Below are positions 1 to 10,100 of a stretch of 64,000 bases of DNA, piece by piece. This stretch comes from Anaerolineaceae bacterium (GTDB lineage: Bacteria; Chloroflexota; Anaerolineae; Promineifilales; Promineifilaceae), in contig PABI01000125.1 of assembly GCA_002699125.1 (NCBI GenBank), positions 62,001 through 126,000 on the forward strand, in the 5' to 3' direction. A program made the translations under genes and the position numbers. The notes beneath the pieces were generated by a model. That model worked only from the letters and a program-made list of their open reading frames with translations. It did not search any database and was not told the origin of the DNA. Numbering within the stretch: position 1 is the first letter of the stretch; each line of letters starts with the position of its first letter.

Positions 1-141
1 GCCCCACTGCGCCGCCAGCGCCTCCGGCAAATCCACCCCCTGCACAATATCGATGCCCAGCTTTTGGGCTGCTGCCAGAAAAGCGGCGGCCCGATAGCTT
101 TGCGGCGTCGTTAATAACAAAACCGTTTTTGTCTCGCTCAT
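1..141 (-). CDS. ATP-grasp family protein, N-terminal fragment (partial)
   Basis: The gene enters from the left edge on the minus strand, and only the first 47 codons are present, beginning MSETKTVLLLTTPQSYRAAA. A hydrophobic beta strand (VLLLTT) followed by a helix with AFLAAAQKLGIDIV and a strand ending in VQGVD is the usual opening of the N-terminal Rossmann-like domain of ATP-grasp carboxylate-amine ligases. These enzymes activate a carboxylate with ATP and couple it to an amine. The catalytic ATP-grasp part lies outside the window, so substrate and function cannot be given. It is divergently oriented to the beta-helix gene array, with about 165 bp between start codons. Confidence 0.5.
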   Translation of the reverse strand, partial: MSETKTVLLLTTPQSYRAAAFLAAAQKLGIDIVQGVDLPEALAAQWG

Positions 142-207
142 AACGCCATTGTAACCAAAAATTTGCCCGAAGCTATGGCCCTTTGCCGACTGTTTGTCTT
201 AACCCAC

Positions 208-229
208 GTTGTAATCATTGCTTGCTAAT
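208..229 (+). promoter_or_regulatory. Upstream motif shared by the first two beta-helix genes
   Basis: A 22-base stretch starting GTTGTAA and ending CTTGCTAA lies 78 bp before the chosen ATG at 308. A similar stretch with the same two ends and the same spacing lies at 3671-3692 before the second paralogue. The conserved blocks are separated by a variable core, as in a bipartite binding site. It is either a promoter or regulator site shared by the paralogues, or residual similarity from their duplication. Confidence 0.35.
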
Positions 230-307
230 CTAGCAGAACGTATTGAAAACTATCTAGCACACCGCATTCATCAATTAAGCAAGCACAAACTTAACACAGG
301 GAGCGTA

Positions 308-3300
308 ATGGAACCTATGAACCGTAAAGGACTTTCCTTAATCCTGGCCACAGCACTGGCTCTTTTTCTCGTACCCACTTTACTTTCAATTCTCAGCCAC
401 ACTCAAACTGCATACGCCGCTACATTCACCGTCAACCTGCTTCACGATAATGGCGACGGCGTGTGTGATGTCAGCAGCTGCACTATTCGGGATGCTATTT
501 TAACGGCCGCAAATGGCGACGACATCACTATTCCGGCCGGAAACTACACCCTCTCCCCAACCGTTGGTGCGTTGACCGTTACTAAAGACCTTACCTTCAA
601 CGGCAACAGCGCTACAGATACTTTCATCGATGCTCAGGGAAATAGTCGCGTCCTTAACGTGACGGCCGGAGCGGTAGTCTTCAACGGACTGACGATCCAA
701 AATGGTGTCGCTGTTGATGGTGCCGGAATTCGCATCAGCGGAGCCACAACCAATGTCACGCTGAACAACAGTACCGTCTTTAGCAACAGTGCCACCACAA
801 ACGGTGGTGGCGTTTATTTGCAGAGCGGAATACTGACTTTGCAAAACAGTGAGGTTGTGACAAATACGGCCGCGCTCGACGGCGGCGGTATCTACACCCT
901 GCGCGGTGACATCACCAGCGACAACAGCAGCATTAACTACAACAGTGCTGATCGCGCCGGCGGGGTTTTTGTTAATCTGGACACCGCCAGCCTCACACTC
1001 AACAGCGGCGAAATCGCTTTCAACACAGGCAGTACAGAAGTTGATCTAACCAATTTCCCTGGTGGCGGTATCTTTGTTGCCGCTGGCACAGCCACACTGA
1101 ACGGTGGTGAAATCAAGTCTAACCACGCATATCGAGGCGGTGGTATTTTAGTCAGCAGTGGTCAAGTAACCCTTAACGATGCTCAAATCATTAGTAACAC
1201 AGCTACTTACGGTGGTGGTGTATATGTTTTGAATACCGGAAGCTGGTTTACCCAAACAGCAGGCATTATTGCTACGAATCAATCAACGGCTACGGTCGAG
1301 TTTGGTGGTGGAGGCCTCTACATTTTCAACGGGAATGCTGCCCTGCTTGGCGGTAGCGTGATGACTAATACGGCAGCCTCTTTCGGTGGCGGTATGGAAG
1401 TGCGATTTGGCACTCTGCTTGTTGATGGCGCAACTATTGCTGATAATCAGTCTGGTGCCATGGGTGGTGGAATTTACAACAGCGGAGGCGATGTTACAAT
1501 CCAAGACAGTCTAGTAAGCGGCAATATAGCTGCTAGCAATGGCGGGGGCATCGCTACAAGTTACGACGATGGCCCTAGCCAAACCTCGATTGAAAACAGT
1601 GCCATCCTTAGCAACGCTGCTGGCAGCGTTGCTGCCGGTGGGGGTGTTTCCATTAACAATGATCCCGGTTTGGGAGGAGGGGTTATCACTCTCACCAACG
1701 TTACCTTGAGTGGCAATAGCGCCGGCAATGGAGCTGGATTAGCTACGGAAGAGAGTAGCACTGCCACACTCACCAACGTGACCATCTCGGAAAACAGTGC
1801 CAACAACAACGGCGGTGGACTAAGCAACAGCACCGGCACCCTCACTGTCGGCAATAGCATCATCTATAACAATACTGCACCAAGCGGGAACAATTGCAGT
1901 GGTACCATCTCTTCCGCCGGAAATAATATGGACGGAGACGGTAGCTGTAATCTTAACGCTAGTGGTGACACCGTGGATAATCCTTTACTCCAACCCCTGG
2001 CGCTGAACGGCGGGGACACGCTAAACTACGCTCTCGGTTCCGGCAGCCCCGCCATTGATGCGGGCAGCGACACGCTTTGCCCCGCTACTGACCAACGCGG
2101 CAACCTGCGGCCCATCGACGGCGATGGCGACAGCACCCCTACTTGCGACATCGGGGCCTATGAAGACGGTGTTGCCTTTTTCATCAGCGACGCCAGCCTG
2201 ACCGAAGGCGACGCGGGCAGTGCCCAAATGAGCTTCACCGTTACACGCTCCTTCGTTACCGACACCACCTATACTGTTGATTATGAAACGGTTGTTGTAC
2301 CGGACTCAGCAGAAGAAGGTGTGGATTACACGGCCGTTCCCACCGCCACGCTCACCTTCTTGCCTAATGACATGACCCAAACGATCAATATCGAAATCTT
2401 GGGCGACACGCTGGACGAAGATGATGAAACGTTTACGGTCCAACTCAGCAACCAGTCGCCAGAAATAAGCATTGGCGACGCCATCGGCATTGGCACCATC
2501 CTGGACAATGACGCTCCACCTTCGCTAACGATTAACGATATGACATTTGCCGAAGCTGATGGTGATTCTGTGACGGCCGTTCTCACTGCCACGCTCTCTG
2601 CACCCAGCGGTAAAACCATCGAGGTAGATTACGCCACAATGGATGTTTCAGCCGAGGCAGGTGAGGATTATACGAACATCGACACAACCACCCTCATTTT
2701 TGATCCTGGTGAAATAGAAAAACCGATTGAAATTACTATTAATGATGATGCTCTGGATGAAATCGACGAAACTTTCACCGTCGAGCTAAGCAACGCCAAC
2801 AACGTTACCCTGAGCGACAGCAGCGGCCAGGTCACCATCACCGACGATGATGACGAGCCCGAACTCAGCATTGCCAATGCCGAGGTAAATGAAGGTGACG
2901 ACGGTACAACCACCAGCATGGACTTTGTGGTTACCCTATCAGCCCCCAGCGGCAAAACTATCACCGTCAATTACATGACCAACGGCACTTCGGGCAGCGC
3001 TACGGTCGGCAGCGACTACGAGATCGCCATCGGAACACTCACCTTTAACCCTGATGAGACTGAAAAAATCATTAGCGTCACCATCAATGGCGACGACGTT
3101 GATGAAGTGGACGAAACGTTCCAGGTTGACCTCAGCAATGAAGTCAACGTTACTATCCAGCCAAGTGAACGACAGGCTATGGGCACCATCAACGATGACG
3201 ATCCGCTGCCCACGGCTAACATCAGTGATGCGACGGTTACTGAGGGAGACAGCGGTATGGTAACGGCCGTTTTCACCGTCACCCTCTCCCACGCCAGCGA

Positions 3301-3586
3301 GAAAATGATCACCATTAACTACAGCAGCGCCAACGATTCGGCCATAGCGGGTGAAGATTTTACGGCCGTTCCGGCCTCAGTCCTCACCTTCAACCCCGGT
3401 GATCCCCTCAGCCAAACGATCAACGTCACAGTGCAGGGGGATGAAGACACCGAGCCGGATGAACAGTTCTTCATTAACCTGACCGGAGCCAATGGCAACG
3501 TCACCTTAGGCGACAGCCAGGGCGTCGGCACCATCCTCAACGACGACGGCACCTTTATCTACCTGCCCTTCGTCATTAATCCGTAA
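308..3586 (+). CDS. Secreted parallel beta-helix protein with four Calx-beta domains
   Basis: The start at 308 is preferred over the longer TTG frame from 218, because AGGGAG precedes it by 4-9 bases and a clean signal peptide follows (cut near AYA, residue 37). After it comes a CSLREA-like motif (CDVSSCTIRDAI, about residues 53-64). A right-handed beta-helix follows, with many N-N-S-x-(I/V) and GGG(I/V)Y turns to about residue 560. A choice-of-anchor-Q type segment (GSPAIDAG, TDQRG, CDIGAYE) ends near 620, followed by four Calx-beta repeats of about 115 residues with acidic DEDDETF-type calcium loops. The protein ends YLPFVINP. Such proteins are large calcium-stabilised surface adhesins or matrix proteins; the ligand is unknown. 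It is the first of three tandem paralogues and ends at a strong terminator. Confidence 0.85.
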   Translation: MEPMNRKGLSLILATALALFLVPTLLSILSHTQTAYAATFTVNLLHDNGDGVCDVSSCTIRDAILTAANGDDITIPAGNYTLSPTVGALTVTKDLTFNGNSATDTFIDAQGNSRVLNVTAGAVVFNGLTIQNGVAVDGAGIRISGATTNVTLNNSTVFSNSATTNGGGVYLQSGILTLQNSEVVTNTAALDGGGIYTLRGDITSDNSSINYNSADRAGGVFVNLDTASLTLNSGEIAFNTGSTEVDLTNFPGGGIFVAAGTATLNGGEIKSNHAYRGGGILVSSGQVTLNDAQIISNTATYGGGVYVLNTGSWFTQTAGIIATNQSTATVEFGGGGLYIFNGNAALLGGSVMTNTAASFGGGMEVRFGTLLVDGATIADNQSGAMGGGIYNSGGDVTIQDSLVSGNIAASNGGGIATSYDDGPSQTSIENSAILSNAAGSVAAGGGVSINNDPGLGGGVITLTNVTLSGNSAGNGAGLATEESSTATLTNVTISENSANNNGGGLSNSTGTLTVGNSIIYNNTAPSGNNCSGTISSAGNNMDGDGSCNLNASGDTVDNPLLQPLALNGGDTLNYALGSGSPAIDAGSDTLCPATDQRGNLRPIDGDGDSTPTCDIGAYEDGVAFFISDASLTEGDAGSAQMSFTVTRSFVTDTTYTVDYETVVVPDSAEEGVDYTAVPTATLTFLPNDMTQTINIEILGDTLDEDDETFTVQLSNQSPEISIGDAIGIGTILDNDAPPSLTINDMTFAEADGDSVTAVLTATLSAPSGKTIEVDYATMDVSAEAGEDYTNIDTTTLIFDPGEIEKPIEITINDDALDEIDETFTVELSNANNVTLSDSSGQVTITDDDDEPELSIANAEVNEGDDGTTTSMDFVVTLSAPSGKTITVNYMTNGTSGSATVGSDYEIAIGTLTFNPDETEKIISVTINGDDVDEVDETFQVDLSNEVNVTIQPSERQAMGTINDDDPLPTANISDATVTEGDSGMVTAVFTVTLSHASEKMITINYSSANDSAIAGEDFTAVPASVLTFNPGDPLSQTINVTVQGDEDTEPDEQFFINLTGANGNVTLGDSQGVGTILNDDGTFIYLPFVINP

Positions 3587-3607
3587 CCCCAAACGGTCCT
3601 CCCCAAG

Positions 3608-3646
3608 CCCACAGATTGTTCAGTCGAGCAATCTGTGGGCCTTTTT
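3608..3646 (+). terminator. Rho-independent terminator after the first beta-helix gene
   Basis: A perfect 11-bp stem (CCCACAGATTG paired with CAATCTGTGGG) with a 10-base loop is followed by CC and five T residues. It lies 21 bp past the stop codon at 3586, so the first two paralogues are transcribed separately. Confidence 0.9.
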
Positions 3647-3670
3647 CCTTGCCATAAGTTTGTAACTTTC

Positions 3671-3692
3671 GTTGTAACTCGTCCTTGCTAAC
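3671..3692 (+). promoter_or_regulatory. Second copy of the shared upstream motif
   Basis: It starts GTTGTAA and continues to CTTGCTAA with the same internal spacing as the copy at 208-229. It sits 61 bp before the ATG at 3754. A weaker version (CTGTAA then AATCTAA) lies before the third paralogue near 7100. Confidence 0.35.
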
Positions 3693-3753
3693 TTTGTGCG
3701 GATTTATCCGCTTGTAAACAACTTGCCAACAACAGTCAGGAGCAACGCTGCCC

Positions 3754-6700
3754 ATGTTTAGACAGATGACTAAACGAAAAGGATTTACCCTCGCACTGGC
3801 CTTGAGCCAGGCTGCACTTATTTTCTCTTTATTATTCTGGCTGCTGCTACAGCCAACGGCCGTTCATGCCGCCGACCTAAACGTCAATACTTTCATCGAT
3901 GCCAGCGACGGCAGCTGCCTCGACGCCACCTGCTCCCTGCGCGATGCCATCGCCACCGCCAACCCGGCAGACACCATCTATCTACCGGCGGGCAGCTATC
4001 TGCTTTCGTCCGGGCTGGGCGAGATCAATATCGCCAAAACAATCACGATCATCGGCCAAGGGGGTACGGTCACCGACACGATTATCGATGGCAACAACGC
4101 AATTCGCCTGTTCACTATCAGCTCCGGCACGGTAACGTTTAGCAACCTGACTTTGCAAAACGGCAATCCCGCCAGCGGCAACGGCGGGGCTATTCTTACT
4201 TCAGGTACAGGCAGCGGCACATTGGATAACAGCATCATCCGCAACAGCGTTACCCAGGGCAACGGCGGTGGCATCTACCTGGCCGGCGGCACGCTGAACA
4301 TTTTGAACGGCAGCCAGATTCGGGGGAATACGGCCGTTGCCAGCACAACCGGCAGCGGCGGCGGTGTCTACAGCAGCCAGGGCACGGTCAATCTCAGCGA
4401 CAGCCTCGTTGCCAACAACAGTGCCCAATTTGGCGGTGGCATCCGGTTAAATCAGGCTGCCGCCCAGCTAACCATTGACAACAGCCAAATCTTAAATAAC
4501 AGTGGCACAGCGCCTGGCAACACCAACCCGTTTTCGGGCGGCGGAATCAATTCAGGCGCGGGTTCCGTCATTATGAACAGCGGGCTTATCAGCGGCAACG
4601 ACGCTTTCCGAGGCGGCGGTGCCTTGGTCAGCGCCGGAGCGTTTACCCTCAACGGTGGCACCATTACTGACAATGAATCCAACTACGGCGGCGGTGCTTA
4701 TGTAGTTGGTCAGGATGCCCTGCTGACCATTAATAATGGCACCATCAGCGGCAATCGCTCTGTGGCCACCATATTTGGCGGCGGCGGGTTATACATTTTC
4801 CAGGGGCGCGTGGTGCAAAATGGCGGGGAAATTAGTGGCAATACGGCCGTCAAGTTCGGTGGCGCCATGGAAGTACGGATGGGCAGCTTTGAGATGAATG
4901 GCGGTGTTATTTCCGGCAACAGTGCTAACGATGAGGGCGGTGCTATTTATAACGATCAAGGCACGATCACCATTACCAACGGCACGCTGACGGGCAACAG
5001 CAGCCTGATGGGTGGCGGGGCCATCGCCGCCCAGGCAGCCAGCCATAACACAATTAGCCACAGCGTTTTTTACAGCAACAGCGCGGACCAAAACGGTGGA
5101 GCCATCCTCAACAGCGGCACACTCACCCTCACCAGCGTTACCTTGAGCGACAATGAGGCCAGCAGCGGCGGCGGTTTGCAAAACCAGGGCACGGCCACGT
5201 TGACCAACGCGACGGTTTATGAGAACACGGCCGCAGCCAACGGCGGCGGTCTCAACGGCAGCAGCGGCACGCTCAACGTGGTCAACACAATTCTGGCCGG
5301 CAATAGTGCCGCCAGCGGACCAGACTGCGCCGGCACAATTGTGTCGCAAGGCTACAACCTCATCCAGAACAGCACCGGCTGCACCGTCAGCGGCAGCACC
5401 ACGGGCAATCTTGACGGCGACCCGCTTTTGGCCGCTCTGGCACTCAACGGTGGCAGCACCCTCAACCACGCTATCGACACCAGCAGCCCGGCGCTGGACG
5501 CCGGCGATAACGCCAGCTGTGCCAGCACGGATCAGCGCGGCGTGGCCCGTCCCATCGACGGCGATGAGGACAGCACTGCTACGTGTGACATCGGTGCCTT
5601 TGAGCTGGGGGCCTCGCTCACAATTGATGATGTCACGATCAGCGAAGGCAACAGCGGCAGCAAGATCGCCACCTTTACCGTCACCCTTGCACCTGTCAGC
5701 CCGGGACCAGTGACGGTAAACTATGCTACGGCAGATGGAACGGCCGTCCTCGCCGACAACGATTACATGAACAAAAGCGGCCAGCTCACCTTCAACCCCG
5801 GTGACACCGAAGAAATTATCGAAATCACCATCAACGGCGACGACAAGGATGAGTGGGATGAAACGTTTCTGGTTAACCTGAGCAATGCCAACAACGCGAC
5901 CATCAGCGACGGGCAAGGCGTTGGCACCATCAGCAACGACGACACGGCGCCCAGCCTGAGCATCGCCGATACCGGCGTTACCGAAGGCAGCGGCGGGACA
6001 ACGACGGCCACCTTCACCGTTACGCTGTCGGCTGAAAGCGGCAAAACCGTAACGGTTAATTATGCAACCGGGAATGATACGGCCGTTGCCCCTACAGATT
6101 TTCTATCAGACAGCAACACGCTTACTTTCAATCCAGGCGAAACTGAGAAAATCATCGAAATCACCGTCAACGGCGATCTGGCCGATGAAGATGAGGAAAC
6201 ATTCCAGGTCAACCTGAGCAATGCCAGCAACGCGACCATCAATGGCAGCGGACAGGCGATTGGCACCATCAGCGACGATGATGATCCACCCAACGTCAGC
6301 ATCGGCGACGTCGTGGTGACGGAGGGAAACAGCGGCACAACGGATGCCACTTTCACCGTCTCGCTGGATCAGGCCAGCGGCAAACCCATCACCGTCACCT
6401 ACACTACGCAGGCAGACAGCGCCGCAGTGGGCAGCGACTACACGATGTCCAGCGGCACGCTAATCTTTGCTCCTGATGATTCGCAAAAAACCATCACCGT
6501 GTTGGTCACTGGCGACCCCGTCGATGAAGATGATGAACACTTTTTTGTCAATTTGACCGGTGCCACCAACGCCACGCTGGCCGATGATCAGGGCCAGGCC
6601 ACGATCTCCGACGATGACGCACCGCCCACCATTTCCATGGCCGATGTGACGGTGAGCGAAGGGGCGGGCACGGCCGTTTTCACCGTCAACCTTTCCCATC

Positions 6701-6990
6701 CCAGCAGCAAAATTGTAACAGTGGATGTGCAGTCAGGTGGGGGCAGCGCGACGGGGGGTGAAGATTATACGGCCGTTCCCCTCATCACTCTCACATTCAT
6801 CCCCGGCGAACCACTTAGCCAAACCGTCAACGTCACCATCACTGACGACGACACCAGTGAGAGCAGCGAAACCTTCCTGCTCAACCTCAGCAATCCCGGC
6901 AACGCCACGTTGGGCAGCAGCAGCGCCACCGGCACCATCACCGACGATGATGGCAATTTTGTCTATATCCCCTTCGTCATCACCCCGTAA
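3754..6990 (+). CDS. Secreted parallel beta-helix protein with four Calx-beta domains (second paralogue)
   Basis: The ATG at 3754 follows AGGAG at 3738-3742; an alternative ATG at 3766 would keep the signal sequence. A hydrophobic leader (residues 15-40, ending VHAA) is followed by a CSLREA-like motif with CLDATCSLRDAI. The beta-helix has repeated G(G)GI and SGNxA turns, and the choice-of-anchor-Q segment has SPALDAG, TDQRG and CDIGAFE near 613. Four Calx-beta repeats and the tail YIPFVITP follow. Domain order matches the first paralogue exactly. Long stretches of the helix domain are closer in sequence to the third paralogue, for example DNESNYGG and SVATIFGGG. The predicted role is cell-surface attachment or matrix formation. 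No catalytic residues were recognised. Confidence 0.85.
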   Translation: MFRQMTKRKGFTLALALSQAALIFSLLFWLLLQPTAVHAADLNVNTFIDASDGSCLDATCSLRDAIATANPADTIYLPAGSYLLSSGLGEINIAKTITIIGQGGTVTDTIIDGNNAIRLFTISSGTVTFSNLTLQNGNPASGNGGAILTSGTGSGTLDNSIIRNSVTQGNGGGIYLAGGTLNILNGSQIRGNTAVASTTGSGGGVYSSQGTVNLSDSLVANNSAQFGGGIRLNQAAAQLTIDNSQILNNSGTAPGNTNPFSGGGINSGAGSVIMNSGLISGNDAFRGGGALVSAGAFTLNGGTITDNESNYGGGAYVVGQDALLTINNGTISGNRSVATIFGGGGLYIFQGRVVQNGGEISGNTAVKFGGAMEVRMGSFEMNGGVISGNSANDEGGAIYNDQGTITITNGTLTGNSSLMGGGAIAAQAASHNTISHSVFYSNSADQNGGAILNSGTLTLTSVTLSDNEASSGGGLQNQGTATLTNATVYENTAAANGGGLNGSSGTLNVVNTILAGNSAASGPDCAGTIVSQGYNLIQNSTGCTVSGSTTGNLDGDPLLAALALNGGSTLNHAIDTSSPALDAGDNASCASTDQRGVARPIDGDEDSTATCDIGAFELGASLTIDDVTISEGNSGSKIATFTVTLAPVSPGPVTVNYATADGTAVLADNDYMNKSGQLTFNPGDTEEIIEITINGDDKDEWDETFLVNLSNANNATISDGQGVGTISNDDTAPSLSIADTGVTEGSGGTTTATFTVTLSAESGKTVTVNYATGNDTAVAPTDFLSDSNTLTFNPGETEKIIEITVNGDLADEDEETFQVNLSNASNATINGSGQAIGTISDDDDPPNVSIGDVVVTEGNSGTTDATFTVSLDQASGKPITVTYTTQADSAAVGSDYTMSSGTLIFAPDDSQKTITVLVTGDPVDEDDEHFFVNLTGATNATLADDQGQATISDDDAPPTISMADVTVSEGAGTAVFTVNLSHPSSKIVTVDVQSGGGSATGGEDYTAVPLITLTFIPGEPLSQTVNVTITDDDTSESSETFLLNLSNPGNATLGSSSATGTITDDDGNFVYIPFVITP

Positions 6991-7145
6991 AGAGTCTGGT
7001 GACAGTCATTTTGGGCAATGGCTGTCACCTTCACACAACTGTAATCCCAATCGTAATCCAGCAGGCATACATTTACCCAATCGCTGTATCGTGCCTTCCC
7101 AACTGTAAGGCCAATCTAATTTTATTCAGGAGTGTATTGTTACCC

Positions 7146-10100
7146 ATGAAGCGTCCTTGCCACGTTCGGCGGCTGTCTGCTGCCCACGCCGTAATCCTTG
7201 TTCCCTTGCTCTTATTTCTACTCATACAACCCCCCACTATATTTGCTGCTGATTGGACCGTCAACACCAGCAGCGACAGCAGTGACGGCAGCTGTAACGA
7301 TGGCACCTGCTCTCTGCGAGACGCCATCTTGCTGGCTGAACCTGACGACACCATCAGCCTGCCGGCAGGCAATTACACACTGTCGCCAGCGTTGGGCGCG
7401 CTCAATGTGTCTAAATCATTGGAAATTGTAGGCCTGGGGGGAACGGCCGTCTCCACCATCATCGACGGCAACAACAGCACCCGCCTTTTCGACATCAGCG
7501 CGGGCACAACCACGCTGCGCAACCTGACGCTGCAAAATGGCCAGCCGGCCAGCGGCAGCGGTGGCGGCCTCAACGCCAGCGGCAGTGGCAGCATCGTTTT
7601 GGATAACGCCATTCTGCGCAACAACATCAGCCCGAGTCATGGCGGCGGCATTATGCTGGCCGGTGGCTCCCTCACCATCCAAAACGGCAGCCAAATCAGC
7701 GGCAACAGCGCCGCGCAAAACGGCGGCGGCGTTTACAGCAACAATGGCCCCGTTACTATCAGCGACAGCCTGGTGGCGCAAAACACAGCCAGCAGCGGCG
7801 GTGGCATAGCCCTCAACCAGCCTAACGCCACCCTGCTCATGCACAACAGCCAGATTCTCAACAACAGCGGCACGGCGCCTGGCCCCAACAGCTTCCCCGG
7901 CGGGGGCATTCTCATCATCAACGGCAGCGCGACCATCAACAGCGGTCTGATTAGCGGCAACACCGCCTTTCGCGGCGCGGGCATCATGCTGAACAACGGC
8001 ACGGCTACCATCAACGGCGGCACTCTCACCGACAATGAATCCAACTACGGCGGCGCGGTGTACGTACGGCAAAGCAGTGCGCTGCTTACCGTCAACGGTG
8101 GCAGCATCACGGCCAATCGCTCCGTGGCCACCATTTTTGGCGGTGGCGCTTTTTACGTGTTCCAGGGCAGCGTGGTGCAAAATGGCGGCGAGATTACGAA
8201 CAATACGGCCGTCAATTACGGCGGTGCGATGGAAGTGCGCTTTGGCAGCTTCACCATGAACGGCGGCACGATTAGCGGCAACAGTGCCGGCAGTTGGGGC
8301 GGGGCCATTTACAACGATGGCGGCACCGTCACCATCAACAGCGGCACGCTGGCCGGCAACGTCAGCAGCAGCAGCGGCGGAGCCATCGCCAGCGGCAGCG
8401 CCAGCGTGAATAATTTGACCAACGCCACCCTCAGCGGAAACAGTGCCGTGGCTGGCGGCGGACTCTACAACACCGGCAGCGCCATGCTCAACAATGTTAC
8501 CGTTTACGGCAACAGCGGCGGCGGCCTCAGCCAACAAGGCGGCACGATGAACCTGGGTAACAGCATCGTGGCGGGCAACGGCAGCGACTGTGCCGGCACG
8601 ATTAACTCGCTGGGTTACAACCTGGTGCAAAACAGCGCGGGCTGTACGCTCACCGGCACGCTCACGGGCAACATCAGTGGCGATCCGCAACTCGCCACGT
8701 TGGCAAACAATGGCGGCAGCAGCCAGACTCACGCCATCGCTTTTGGCAGCCCGGCGCTGGACGCCGCCAACAATGCCACCTGTGCCGCCACCGACCAGCG
8801 CGGCATTACCCGTCCCCAAGACGGCAACGGGGACAGCAGCGCTTTGTGCGACATGGGTGCCTTTGAGCTGGAAACGTTCACCGGGCCAACGCCCACGCCT
8901 ACAGCGACAGCCACGCAGTCGCCTACGCCAACCGCCACAAACACGGTAGCACCTACCAACACACCTACAGCTACCAGCACAACACCGCCTACAGAAACGC
9001 CAACCGTGGGTCCCAGTCCGACAGCCACGAATACGGCCGTTCCTACAGCGACGGCCACCAATTCACCCACCCCTGAACCCAGCAGCAGCTACACCTTCAT
9101 TGCCGAGGCCGACACCACGCTGTTGAGCAACCGACCCACCAGCAACTTTGGCTTCTCCAGCCAGCTCAGCACCGATGCTTCACCCGAAATGTGGTCCCTG
9201 CTGCGCTTTAATGTGGCTGACCTACCCGGCAGCGTCACCAGCGCCACGCTGCGCGTTTTCACCAGCAGCGACTCGACGACGGGGATTAACGCGGCGGCGG
9301 TGGCAGATAACAGTTGGGTAGAAACGGCCGTTACCTACAACACCGCTCCCACTATCGGCAATATGCTCAACAGCTCCGGCAGCATCAGCGCGGGTAGCTG
9401 GGTGGAGATTGACGTGACCAGCCACATTTCCGGCAGCGGCCTGGTCAGCCTGGCATTAACCAGCACAGATAACAACCGCATCAGCCTGAACAGCCGCGAA
9501 ACTGCCAATCCACCAGAGCTGGTAGTAAATGTTGCCCTCGGCCCTACACCCACACCAACCAACACGGTGCCACCAACGGCCATAGCCACGGCAACAAACA
9601 CCCCAACGGCTACAGCGACTGCAACAGCATCGCCCACACCAGTACCAACCAATACACCCACCGTTGGTCCCAGCCCGACGCCGACCAATACGGTCGCACC
9701 GACCAATACGCCGATACCTACAGCGACGGCGACAGCATCGCCAACGGCCGTTCCCGGCAGTCTCACCACGCTTTACCTCAGCCTCAGCAGCGACGCCAGC
9801 GTGGGTGGGATCAACGCCGCAGATGAGGATGTGCTGGCTTACGATCTCAACAGCGGCACCTGGTCTCTGGTAATTGATGGGTCTGATCTCGGGTTAGGCA
9901 TCAACGATATCGACGCCCTGCACCGCCTGAGCGACGGCAGCTTCTTGATTAGCCTGGAGCGCGCCCAATCCATCGCTAACCTGGGCACGGTAGATGATTC
10001 CGAATTGATGCTGTTCATTCCCACCAGCGTAGGTACGACAACGGCTGGCACGCTGCTGCGCTTTATGGATGGTACCGATGTGGGGCTAAATTCCGGTGGT

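Noticed and set aside
700..1860. Regularly spaced short repeats that could be taken for a CRISPR or minisatellite array
   Set aside because: They are in-frame GGG(I/V)Y and NNS codon patterns of the beta-helix, with irregular length and no constant repeat-spacer structure.
7416..8819. A 467-codon open frame antisense to the third beta-helix gene, and a similar 375-codon one at 4789-5916
   Set aside because: Both are shadows of Gly/Asn/Ser-rich beta-helix repeats. The translations are Ala/Val/Gly-rich without any domain, and neither has a ribosome-binding site.
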